A stretch of DNA of 5,766 bases from Pseudomonadota bacterium. Its GTDB lineage: Bacteria; Desulfobacterota; Desulfobacteria; Desulfobacterales; C00003060. How positions within the stretch are numbered: the first letter of the stretch is position 1; every line of letters begins with the position of its first letter. Below are positions 1 through 5,643 of this stretch, one piece after another. Location of the stretch: positions 1 through 5,766 of the forward strand of contig JADFWI010000543.1 of NCBI GenBank assembly GCA_015222985.1, given 5' to 3'. The translations under genes and the position numbers were made by a program. Below the pieces are notes generated by a model. It did no database searches. It worked only from the letters and a program-made list of their open reading frames with translations, and was not told the origin of the DNA.

Positions 1-832
1 CAATCAGTTCGCCCCCGACGATACCATGGGGCAGAATCTGGACAGAGCACCCGTATACCGGTCGTGTACTTGCTCTGCATACACGCGGGACCGCTTCTTT
101 TGAAGAGTAATATTTTCCGGAATTATCACGATTTAAGGTTACGAAAAGCACTATGGTGTCATCGGATAATCTGCTTAGATCACCCTCGATCTGTTCCATG
201 GACAAACTGTCATCAATACGGGTCATCCGAATATTTTCATAATATCCGGATAGCCCTTGTATCTGGCTCCAGAGCTGTGTTCCCGTAGGTGTGTTGTCGG
301 CAACAAAGACGATCTCTTTGGTCTCGGAATGCAGGCTTAAAGCAATGGCTATCGTCTCTTTTACAGACGAAAGCTCAACAACCCCTGTAAATACATCCCG
401 GTTTACAAGATTGGGAGCCTCGAGATTATTCACCCCGCAGAAAACTACCGGCGTGCCCGGAAATAGATCTTCATGATACTCGCGAAGAAAATCAAATGCG
501 TTATCATCGGTAGATATAATCAGGTCAAATGTCTGGTTGCCGTACTTATATTTATACAAGTCATATAATTTCTCTTTGTACCGGGCATCGTATTTTATGG
601 ATTTGGTATCCATATATTCTATCGTGAGTTCAATCTCGTTTTCTTCGGATCCCATGACCGACTCAATCCCTTTCACAGTATTGTCAGTCCAGAGAAAGCC
701 CTTGTGATAAGAATTCAGCACAAGCACACGCTTTGCCGTCTCCTCCTGTGCATTCGCTAACGAACCGCATAGAGAGAGGGTAAGAAGCAGGGAGATGCTG
801 AAAATTGCTGCGGACTTACTCCACGCACTCAT
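1..832 (-). CDS. Secreted ABC substrate-binding-like protein (PF04392 type), 3' end beyond window
   Basis: The frame is open from an ATG at 832 to the left edge (277 codons seen, no stop). The protein begins with a signal peptide: K6, a hydrophobic stretch at about residues 8-26, and a likely signal peptidase I site ANA/Q after residue 28. The mature part shows the hallmarks of periplasmic ABC_sub_bind (PF04392) domains: RVLVLNSYHKGFLWTD (35-50), IEYMDTKSI (71-79), FDLIISTDDNAFDFL (102-116), PGTPVVFCGVNN (125-136), FTGVVE (148-153) and HGIVGG (269-274). Known relatives bind small molecules in the periplasm, and many of this subtype are the N-terminal sensor of a larger histidine kinase. Whether this one continues into a membrane segment and kinase cannot be seen. 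The ATG overlaps the stop of the kinase gene by 4 bp (ATGA), with an AAGGAG ribosome site about 10 bases upstream inside the kinase gene, so translation is probably coupled. The ligand is unknown. Confidence 0.87.
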   Translation of the reverse strand, partial: MSAWSKSAAIFSISLLLTLSLCGSLANAQEETAKRVLVLNSYHKGFLWTDNTVKGIESVMGSEENEIELTIEYMDTKSIKYDARYKEKLYDLYKYKYGNQTFDLIISTDDNAFDFLREYHEDLFPGTPVVFCGVNNLEAPNLVNRDVFTGVVELSSVKETIAIALSLHSETKEIVFVADNTPTGTQLWSQIQGLSGYYENIRMTRIDDSLSMEQIEGDLSRLSDDTIVLFVTLNRDNSGKYYSSKEAVPRVCRASTRPVYGCSVQILPHGIVGGELI

Positions 833-2736
833 TGTCGTTCCGCTCCTTTTGCAGGAATCGTGAAGTAGAACGTCGAGCCCTTCCCCGGCTCTGATTCAAC
901 CCACATCCTGCCGCCATGCCGCTCCACAATCTTCTTGCAGACCGCAAGACCGATTCCGGTTCCCGAGTACTCGTCCCTGCCATGCAGACGCTGGAATATC
1001 ACAAAGATGCGATCGAAAAACTCGGGATCGATTCCTATGCCGTTGTCAGCCACTGAGAAGGCCCAAGCTTCGTAGTTCGTAGTTTGTAGTTCGTAGTTCG
1101 TGGTTTGTAGTTCGTAGTTCGTGGTCTCCGATTCGCGATCTCTGATCTCTGATCTCTGATCTCTGATCCCCGTTCCCTTAGTTGTAGAGATATGGACACG
1201 CGGCGACTCATCGCCGCGGAACTTGATTGCGTTTCCGATCAGGTTCTGGAAAAGTTGCGTGAGTTGCGAAGCGTCCGCCGCAACAGTCGGCAGCAGATCG
1301 TGAGTCACCACAGCACCGCTCTCACTGATAGCAACCTCCAGATTGGCGAGCACCTGCTCAAGCACGTCCTCGCAGTCTGTCATTTTAAACGGTTCGCCGC
1401 GTGTTCCCACACGCGAAAACGTCAGCAGGTCATTGATCAGCGCCTGCATCCGTTTTGCCCCGTCCACCGCAAACTCAATGAAATCATCGGCATCGGCATC
1501 GAGCTTTCCCTTGTATCGCCTCTCAAGAAGCTGCATATAGCTCGATACCATGCGCAAAGGCTCCTGCAGGTCATGGGATGCGACATAGGCAAACTGTTGC
1601 AGCTCGACATTGGAACGTTCCAGATCCGTTACGGTTCGCCTTAATTTTTTCTCTGCCCGCTTGCGCTCAGCCACTTCCGCTTGGAGACTCTCCATCGTCT
1701 GACTGAGTTGGTAAGTCATATTGTTGAAAGCTGTGGCAAGTTCACCTATTTCATCATCGCTGCTAACGGACGCTTTTTTGCTTAGTTCGCCGGCCTGAAT
1801 ATCACGTGCGACTTTTGCCAGTTCCTGAATGGGGTGGACAATCCTTCGCACGGTCAAGATTCCTACTCCACCGGCAACCACAAATACTACCAGGAGAAGT
1901 GAAATAACGATCCAGACCGTCCTGATAGCCAGACTCAGTGCCTGATTTGCCTCTCGTTCGGCAACAATGGCAAATACCTGATCACCGAATCGGACGCGGT
2001 CCATTGCCATAACTACCGATGACGAGTTCAGCCCGGAATAGAAGCCTGCTTTCTCAGGAAGTGTAAAATGTGTATCTCTCAGGACAACAGAAGGATTGCG
2101 GTGGACGATCACTCTGCCTTGGGCATCGACTATATATATATCTTCTCCTGGATTGGTCCTCAGACCTGCTATCAGGTTCCAGATTTTCTTCAGAAAAACA
2201 TCAGCCACCAGCACGCCGTCTACTTGTCCCTTTTGCAAATCTTTCAAAGGAAGGGCTATGGTTATGAACGGTTCGCCGGTTGTCGCATCAAACCACACAG
2301 GACTGTAGTAAGTCTTGGCCTCTTTTTCGGTAATCAGGAATTCATCTTTTTTGGATCGATCGCACAGATCATCAGAAGTGATTGTTTTCAGGCGGGAGAG
2401 GCGAACGCGCTCCCTGCCGTCTCCGTCAAGTAAGGTCAATTCAACAAACGCCTTTTGATGAGCCTGCAGCGCACCAAGAAGATCAAGCTGCTGCGGGTGT
2501 GTGAGCATGTGAATATCATTAATATCTACGACCATGCGTAAATCATTTTCCAGACTATTTATAAAAGATGATGCTTCGACTGAAATGCTGCGGGCGACTT
2601 CCTGTTGTAAGCGCACGGCTTCCTGTTGCATATTTGCAAAACTCTGCCAGGCAAGGAGCGCTCCCACCAGCAACAAAGGGAAAACAGCAAAACCAATAAA
2701 GGCAAGGGTCAGTCGGTATCGAATGGACTTTTTCAT
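829..2736 (-). CDS. dCache-HAMP membrane sensor histidine kinase with repeat-derived insertion in the ATPase domain
   Basis: A 635-residue inner-membrane sensor kinase. Order: membrane segment at about 10-33; periplasmic double-Cache-like sensor at about 45-265 (YYSPVWFDATTGEPF at 143-157, EDIYIVDAQGRVIVHRNP at 198-215); second membrane segment at about 273-296; HAMP at about 297-348; coiled coil at about 345-380. The HisKA domain has phosphoacceptor H388 in ASHDLQEPLR. The HATPase_c domain has an N box around N502 (QNLIGNAIKFR), G1 DNGIGID (564-570), F box FFDRIFVIFQRLHG (573-586) and G2 GTGIGLAV (592-599). All catalytic motifs are present, so it looks active. The oddity is residues about 521-556, between the VHIS strand and FSVADNGIG. 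Relatives have only a short turn there, while here 98 bp of heptanucleotide repeats are translated (SEIRDQR- and NYELQTT-like 7-residue units). The start follows the upstream stop by 12 bp with only a weak ribosome site, suggesting coupling. No receiver domain or response regulator is visible. The stimulus is unknown, and the adjacent binding proteins are candidate partners. Confidence 0.95.
   Translation of the reverse strand: MKKSIRYRLTLAFIGFAVFPLLLVGALLAWQSFANMQQEAVRLQQEVARSISVEASSFINSLENDLRMVVDINDIHMLTHPQQLDLLGALQAHQKAFVELTLLDGDGRERVRLSRLKTITSDDLCDRSKKDEFLITEKEAKTYYSPVWFDATTGEPFITIALPLKDLQKGQVDGVLVADVFLKKIWNLIAGLRTNPGEDIYIVDAQGRVIVHRNPSVVLRDTHFTLPEKAGFYSGLNSSSVVMAMDRVRFGDQVFAIVAEREANQALSLAIRTVWIVISLLLVVFVVAGGVGILTVRRIVHPIQELAKVARDIQAGELSKKASVSSDDEIGELATAFNNMTYQLSQTMESLQAEVAERKRAEKKLRRTVTDLERSNVELQQFAYVASHDLQEPLRMVSSYMQLLERRYKGKLDADADDFIEFAVDGAKRMQALINDLLTFSRVGTRGEPFKMTDCEDVLEQVLANLEVAISESGAVVTHDLLPTVAADASQLTQLFQNLIGNAIKFRGDESPRVHISTTKGTGIRDQRSEIRDRESETTNYELQTTNYELQTTNYEAWAFSVADNGIGIDPEFFDRIFVIFQRLHGRDEYSGTGIGLAVCKKIVERHGGRMWVESEPGKGSTFYFTIPAKGAERQ
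1069..1124. repeat. Heptanucleotide tandem repeat, TTCGTAG type, 8 units
   Basis: Eight consecutive 7-bp units on the plus strand: TTCGTAG, TTCGTAG, TTTGTAG, TTCGTAG, TTCGTGG, TTTGTAG, TTCGTAG, TTCGTGG. Variation is confined to C/T at position 3 and A/G at position 6. The array lies inside the histidine kinase gene. On the coding strand three units make 21 bp, giving the 7-residue period NYELQTT. It joins in phase with the second heptamer family that follows. Confidence 0.95.
1125..1166. repeat. Heptanucleotide tandem repeat, TCTCTGA type, 6 units
   Basis: Two diverged units (TCTCCGA, TTCGCGA) are followed by four perfect TCTCTGA units at 1139-1166. The 7-bp register continues without a break from the TTCGTAG array, giving 14 units and 98 bp in all. 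TTCGCGA looks intermediate between the two families. The array is translated from the minus strand as the charged stretch GIRDQRSEIRDRESE in the kinase ATPase domain. Confidence 0.93.
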
Positions 2737-2748
2737 TTTGTCAACCGG

Positions 2749-3735
2749 CTAATAGATGATGTTGTCTGCCTGTTGTAAAATATTGTTCGGGATATCAAGA
2801 CCGATGGCTTTAGCTGTTTTAAGGTTGATGGTCAAAAAGAAATCGGCTGTTTCCACCGACAAATCACCCGGCTTGGTGCCCTTGAGGATCTGGTCGGCTA
2901 ATCTTGCAGATTGCTTGCCTATTGAGTAGTTATCAAACCCGTAACCTATCAGCGTACCTGCCTTAACCTGATCGAAAGATACCGAGACTGTCGGCAAGGA
3001 ACGTTTGATGCCCGCTTTTGAAAAATCAGAAACATAACTAACAATCAAGTTATCAGGGAGCATAAGGATGGCACCGGCTTCTTCAGGAATAGCAGTAGTT
3101 GCTTTCTTTACGTCCTTAGACGTGGGAGTCTCGCGCACTAAAATTTCTACACCGAGCCTGGCAACAATTTCCTGAAGTTGCATCAAACCTTGGATTCCGC
3201 TTTTGTCATTGGGGTTGTAGGGCACAAAGACGCGCTTTACGCCAGGGACAATCTTCACCAACCATTCCACCTGCTTTTGAACGTGTCCGCCAACCTTGAC
3301 GCCTGTGATATTGCCCCCGGGATTGCGCAGATTATCTACGACCCCGGCATCAACCGGGTCAGTCATAGGGCAAAACACAATGGGAATAGGGGCATCTATT
3401 TCCTCAACAGCCTGCTTGGCCAGAATGGTTGCCGGTGTGGTTATAGAAAATATCAGGTCTGGTTTTGCTTCTATTAATCTTTGGATAGCAGGCCCAAGGG
3501 CTTCGATACTTTCCGTAGGCCCTTCATAGATATAGGCAATGTTTTCACCTTCAACGTAACCTGATTCCGCCATACCATCCTTGAAACCATCTGCGACAAC
3601 GTCCAAGGAAGAGGTGAGGTTGATGATCCCGACAGTAAAGGTCTTGGGCCGGGATTTACCACAAGCCACTAAGAATGCGATGGCCAGGATGACACCAAAT
3701 ATGAAGCAGTTAGACCTGTTGATATTGTTCAGCAC
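2749..3735 (-). CDS. ABC transporter substrate-binding lipoprotein (PF04392 family)
   Basis: From the GTG at 3735 this is a 328-residue periplasmic binding lipoprotein, the usual length for the PF04392 (TrpX-like) family. The N-terminus is an ideal lipoprotein signal: R7, a hydrophobic core at about 10-22, and lipobox LVAC with C25 as the lipidated cysteine. The mature domain shows family features: FTVGIINLTSSLD, a two-lobe fold with KPDLIFSITTPAT and IPIVFCPMTDPVDAGVV, then NPGGNITGV and GYGFDNYSIGKQSA near the hinge and C-terminus. The same frame is open up to an ATG at 3834, but that start overlaps the upstream gene and translates the GC-rich hairpin repeat (PPSPGGSGLGG), which is not protein-like. 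GTG 3735 has AGGGGGAG just before it; GTG 3789 is an alternative. It lies between the family-1 binding protein and the kinase, 12 bp from the latter, so it is probably co-transcribed with both. The ligand is unknown, and no partner permease or ATPase is seen here. Confidence 0.9.
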   Translation of the reverse strand: MLNNINRSNCFIFGVILAIAFLVACGKSRPKTFTVGIINLTSSLDVVADGFKDGMAESGYVEGENIAYIYEGPTESIEALGPAIQRLIEAKPDLIFSITTPATILAKQAVEEIDAPIPIVFCPMTDPVDAGVVDNLRNPGGNITGVKVGGHVQKQVEWLVKIVPGVKRVFVPYNPNDKSGIQGLMQLQEIVARLGVEILVRETPTSKDVKKATTAIPEEAGAILMLPDNLIVSYVSDFSKAGIKRSLPTVSVSFDQVKAGTLIGYGFDNYSIGKQSARLADQILKGTKPGDLSVETADFFLTINLKTAKAIGLDIPNNILQQADNIIY

Positions 3736-3745
3736 TACTCCCCCT
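3736..3745 (-). promoter_or_regulatory. Putative ribosome binding site AGGGGGAG before GTG 3735
   Basis: On the minus strand AGGGGGAGTA directly precedes the GTG at 3735; the AGGGG core is 5 bases from the start. This supports 3735 over the in-frame ATG at 3834, as does the textbook lipoprotein signal that begins here. The site is the arm of a hairpin repeat. Its spacing is rather short, which leaves GTG 3789 possible. Confidence 0.5.
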
Positions 3746-3772
3746 AACCCACTCCCTCCTGGGGAGGGGGGA
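3739..3772. repeat. GC-rich hairpin repeat overlapping the ribosome site of the PF04392 lipoprotein gene
   Basis: An imperfect inverted repeat sits in the 70-bp gap between two binding-protein genes. The inner arms CCCTCC (3754-3759) and GGAGGG (3763-3768) flank a 3-base loop, and the outer arms TCCCC(C) (from 3739) and GGGGA (ending 3772) can pair around them. It resembles the short GC-rich palindromic repeats dispersed between genes in many environmental bacteria (resemblance from memory, not searched). On the minus strand the 3' arm is the A-plus-five-G run that serves as the putative ribosome site of the gene starting at 3735, so folding could mask it (inference). Confidence 0.7.
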
Positions 3773-3805
3773 TAATATGGTGTTTTCACATTGTTTTTTC
3801 TCTGG

Positions 3806-5194
3806 TCATTTAACCTTCTCCACAATCTCATCATACGCCTGCTGTGCGGTTATCTCGCTGTCCAGCAACTGTATGATTATCTTATCCAGATCATTTTGCA
3901 GAAGTCGGTTTCTTTCTCCAAAGATATATCCTGCGTTGGTGCTGTAATGGACATTGCTGCCGTACCTGTTAGTGATCTTTGCCTGAAATTGCTCGAATTG
4001 ATCGTTCGCCGTGTCAGAGGTGCTGAGATGCCCGACCAGGCCGGTCGGGGCTTTTGCGTAGCGCACCCATTTTTCAGCGACCAGTGGCGTGCTCCAGAAC
4101 ATCAGAAGCCTGATACCTTCGTCCCTGTTCGGAGCGTCCTTCATTACAGCCCATGTTGGGATATAACCCCCCAGATAGTAATTCGTCTTCTGGAATACAG
4201 GCAACTCGGCGGGTATCATCTTTATTGTTTTTTCTTCGTCTATCCCCATCCAGTGGCTATACATCCAGATACCATTTATAAAGAAGAGGCATTTATCGCT
4301 CAGTGGAAGATACAGAGTCTTAAACCAGACATTTCCGTTGTGAGAGTCTATCAGCGGATTGTATTTACCAAGCTCTTCGAAGGCCTGAAATGTCTTTAAA
4401 AGCGCCGCGTTTTTCTCGTCTGAACCCACCTCTTTTTTTGCTTTATCGAAATCACTGAGCTGGGATTTGAATAGGTTCTGAAATAGTATTTGGGATGATA
4501 AAAAATCATTACATTCATAGAATGCCGCAATATTCGTGTTATGCTCCTGATTGTACTGATCAACCGCCACAACATACGAGAGAAGATCATCGTAGGTCAT
4601 CCCGGCGTGCTTTATTTTGATGCCTATTTGTTTGGCAACATCTTTGTTGTAATATATCACGTTGTAGTAGCCTTCTATATAGGGACCAACGATCATGCCT
4701 CCTGTTTGTTCTCTGTAAATAGAATCCTTTATGATGAAAGGTTTCTGCGTCTGTGTAAAACCATCCACCTCTTCGAAGTTCACAAGGTGTTTCTTACCCC
4801 ATTGCGGATCATCCAATTCTTCGGCGACGTGTTGGTAAATACGATCATCTAACCAGATAACATCCCATTCTATATTGCCGGTCTTTATCATCCTGACAAT
4901 ATATTTAGCAGCTACATATTTACTGCGTACTCCCATTATTTGTTGGGGATACTTGAGGTTGACGTCGATATCGGGATTCATCAGTTCGAAATCCTGAGCA
5001 ACCTCCTGCACAATGGTTTCGCGGTCGTGTTCGTGAAGCCAGTGCCCCATCCAGTTTACTCTCTTTTCAGAATCGGGATGCGCCGGAGCTTCAGTAAAAT
5101 CTGTTCTCTTCTCTATGGTCGGTTGTTCTTCGTTTGTACAGCCGCCTGATAAAAGCAGAAGTAACAACGCAGAGAAAACAAGTCCTTTTTTCAC
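3806..5194 (-). CDS. Extracellular solute-binding lipoprotein, family 1 (sugar-type SBP)
   Basis: A 462-residue periplasmic binding lipoprotein starting at GTG 5194, with a strong ribosome site (AAGGAGGT) 9 bases upstream. The signal sequence is MKK plus hydrophobic residues 5-15 and lipobox SGGC, with C19 the lipidated cysteine. The mature protein has the pattern of family-1 extracellular binding proteins, which usually feed carbohydrate ABC importers: ETIVQEVAQDFELMNPDIDV (59-78), WDVIWLDDRIY (110-120), GYYNVIYYNKDVAKQIGI (175-192), TYDDLL (200-205), a central GIWMYSHWMG, and late GGYIPTWAVMKDAPNRDEGIRLLMFWS. It also carries PAELPVF before that segment, as expected for the bound-ligand cleft region. 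The length is normal (about 400-460). No permease or ATPase follows; instead come another binding protein and a sensor kinase, so it could deliver ligand information rather than, or as well as, solute (inference). Its start overlaps the TGA of a decayed kinase copy by 4 bp (GTGA). Confidence 0.9.
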   Translation of the reverse strand: MKKGLVFSALLLLLLSGGCTNEEQPTIEKRTDFTEAPAHPDSEKRVNWMGHWLHEHDRETIVQEVAQDFELMNPDIDVNLKYPQQIMGVRSKYVAAKYIVRMIKTGNIEWDVIWLDDRIYQHVAEELDDPQWGKKHLVNFEEVDGFTQTQKPFIIKDSIYREQTGGMIVGPYIEGYYNVIYYNKDVAKQIGIKIKHAGMTYDDLLSYVVAVDQYNQEHNTNIAAFYECNDFLSSQILFQNLFKSQLSDFDKAKKEVGSDEKNAALLKTFQAFEELGKYNPLIDSHNGNVWFKTLYLPLSDKCLFFINGIWMYSHWMGIDEEKTIKMIPAELPVFQKTNYYLGGYIPTWAVMKDAPNRDEGIRLLMFWSTPLVAEKWVRYAKAPTGLVGHLSTSDTANDQFEQFQAKITNRYGSNVHYSTNAGYIFGERNRLLQNDLDKIIIQLLDSEITAQQAYDEIVEKVK

Positions 5195-5200
5195 GGCTGT

Positions 5201-5210
5201 TCACCTCCTT
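5201..5210 (-). promoter_or_regulatory. Strong Shine-Dalgarno AAGGAGGTGA before GTG 5194
   Basis: A near-perfect anti-16S match lies on the minus strand, with the GGAGG core 9 bases before the GTG. It fixes the start of the family-1 binding protein. The same bases were once codons for the C-terminal AKGGEQ of a histidine kinase, as the alignment to the intact kinase tail shows. Confidence 0.88.
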
Positions 5211-5317
5211 TTGCGAGAATTGTGAAGTAGAACGTCGCCCCCTGCCCTGCTCTGATTCTACCCACATCCGCCCGCCGTGCCGCTCCACGATCTTCTTGCA
5301 GACCGCAAGACCGATCC

Positions 5318-5331
5318 ACGAATCACGAACC
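5318..5331. repeat. Two heptamer units at the deletion point of the kinase remnant
   Basis: ACGAATC followed by ACGAACC (6 of 7 bases equal) lies exactly where homology to the intact kinase stops. On the minus strand it reads GGTTCGTGATTCGTGG, which contains the TTCGTGG unit also found in the array at 1069-1124. It could be a short relative of that heptamer family. With only two units, chance is not excluded. Confidence 0.5.
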
Positions 5332-5334
5332 AGA

Positions 5335-5361
5335 ACTTAGCGCCCTTTGGGCGGGACTTAG
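5335..5361. repeat. Small hairpin with flanking ACTTAG direct repeats
   Basis: The inverted repeat CGCCC-TTT-GGGCG (5341-5353) is bracketed by ACTTAG at 5335-5340 and 5356-5361. It sits inside the gap between the two surviving kinase blocks. It looks like an inserted short repetitive element rather than a terminator, as there is no T-run after it on the minus strand. Confidence 0.5.
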
Positions 5362-5495
5362 AAAAAGGAAATTCCTATACTATCGAGTTACAAAATTCTA
5401 TAATGTTATCGGACAGACTTTGGATAAACTGAACTAATTGTGATTTGTCCGCCATTACGGTCGGCATGACAACGTGATAATCACTGAAACACAAT

Positions 5496-5527
5496 CACGA
5501 AAACGCGAAAGATTGAAAGCACGAAAT
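5496..5527. repeat. Imperfect octamer tandem repeat, CACGAAAG type, 4 units
   Basis: Four 8-bp units in a row: CACGAAAA, CGCGAAAG, ATTGAAAG, CACGAAAT, all sharing GAAA at positions 4-7. The array borders the upstream end of the recognisable kinase remnant. It is a third kind of short-period repeat in this window and is more degenerate than the heptamers. Confidence 0.6.
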
Positions 5528-5563
5528 AAAACAACATTCAGGTCTTCGTATCTTGTATGTTCA

Positions 5564-5591
5564 AAGTTAAAACCAAAAGGTTAAAACCAAA
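5564..5591. repeat. Direct repeat GTTAAAACCAAA, period 14 bp
   Basis: AAGTTAAAACCAAA (5564-5577) is followed at once by AGGTTAAAACCAAA (5578-5591), matching at 13 of 14 bases. It lies about 50 bp before the plus-strand gene start. It could be paired regulator sites or a simple tandem duplication; the sequence does not decide. Confidence 0.6.
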
Positions 5592-5643
5592 TGGCTATCT
5601 TTTTTAATGTAGGCTGAAAAATAAAGGAAGCTTCATAACTATC

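Larger units (their letters stand above)
5191..5486 (-). pseudogene. Decayed histidine kinase C-terminal remnant (N box and G2/C-terminal blocks)
   Basis: Two blocks of the kinase ATPase domain survive, in the same order and strand as in the intact kinase downstream. Block 1 (about 5486-5378) reads PTVMADKSQLVQFIQ, then SLSDNIIEF, aligning to PTVAADASQLTQLFQ and NLIGNAIKF of the intact kinase, including the N-box Asn. It ends in a TAG at 5377-5375. Block 2 (about 5315-5191) reads GLAVCKKIVERHGGRMWVES and is close to identical to the intact kinase C-terminus. After WVESEQGRG a single missing base shifts the frame; restoring it gives ATFYFTILAKGGEQP and a TGA at 5193-5191. The G1 and F-box region is absent and replaced by a heptamer pair and a hairpin. 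By eye, block 2 is about 85-90% identical to 844-955 in DNA, while block 1 is far more diverged. It cannot encode a working kinase, but its tail carries the ribosome site of the next gene. Confidence 0.83.
5487..5643. promoter_or_regulatory. AT-rich divergent intergenic region
   Basis: This stretch separates the plus-strand Cys-cluster gene from the minus-strand kinase remnant and binding-protein operon, so promoters for both directions are expected here or, for the operon, inside the remnant. It is AT-rich and holds an octamer repeat and a 14-bp-period direct repeat. I see no convincing -35/-10 pair at consensus spacing on either strand, and no RNA gene. Confidence 0.4.

Noticed and set aside
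764..775. Lipobox reading (LSLC) in the left-edge binding protein
   Set aside because: Leucine just before the cysteine does not fit a lipobox, and a good signal peptidase I site (ANA/Q) follows six residues later.
1069..1166. CRISPR-like array
   Set aside because: Units are 7 bp and directly adjacent with no spacers, so this is a microsatellite-type tandem repeat.
1192..1644. Plus-strand open frame of 150 codons
   Set aside because: It is antisense to the HisKA/HATPase part of the kinase, has no recognisable domain, and is explained by the codon use of the real gene.
2130..2142. TATATATATA run as a promoter or microsatellite
   Set aside because: It encodes the conserved EDIYIVDAQG stretch of the Cache domain, so it needs no separate explanation.
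3736..3834. N-terminal extension of the PF04392 lipoprotein from ATG 3834
   Set aside because: It overlaps the upstream gene by 29 bp, translates a hairpin repeat, and would place a lipoprotein signal about 40 residues inside the protein; GTG 3735 gives a normal signal peptide and family-typical length.
3791..4399. Plus-strand open frame of 202 codons
   Set aside because: It lies antisense to the family-1 binding protein, whose domain pattern and ribosome site are clear; the plus-strand product has no family features.
5341..5353. CGCCC-TTT-GGGCG hairpin as an intrinsic terminator
   Set aside because: The stem is only 5 bp and no T-run follows on either strand in the needed place; it also lies just upstream of the minus-strand operon, where a terminator would be counterproductive.
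5399..5404. TATAAT as a plus-strand -10 box
   Set aside because: There is no -35-like hexamer at 16-18 bp upstream, it is 240 bp from the plus-strand gene, and it lies within the N-box codons of the kinase remnant.
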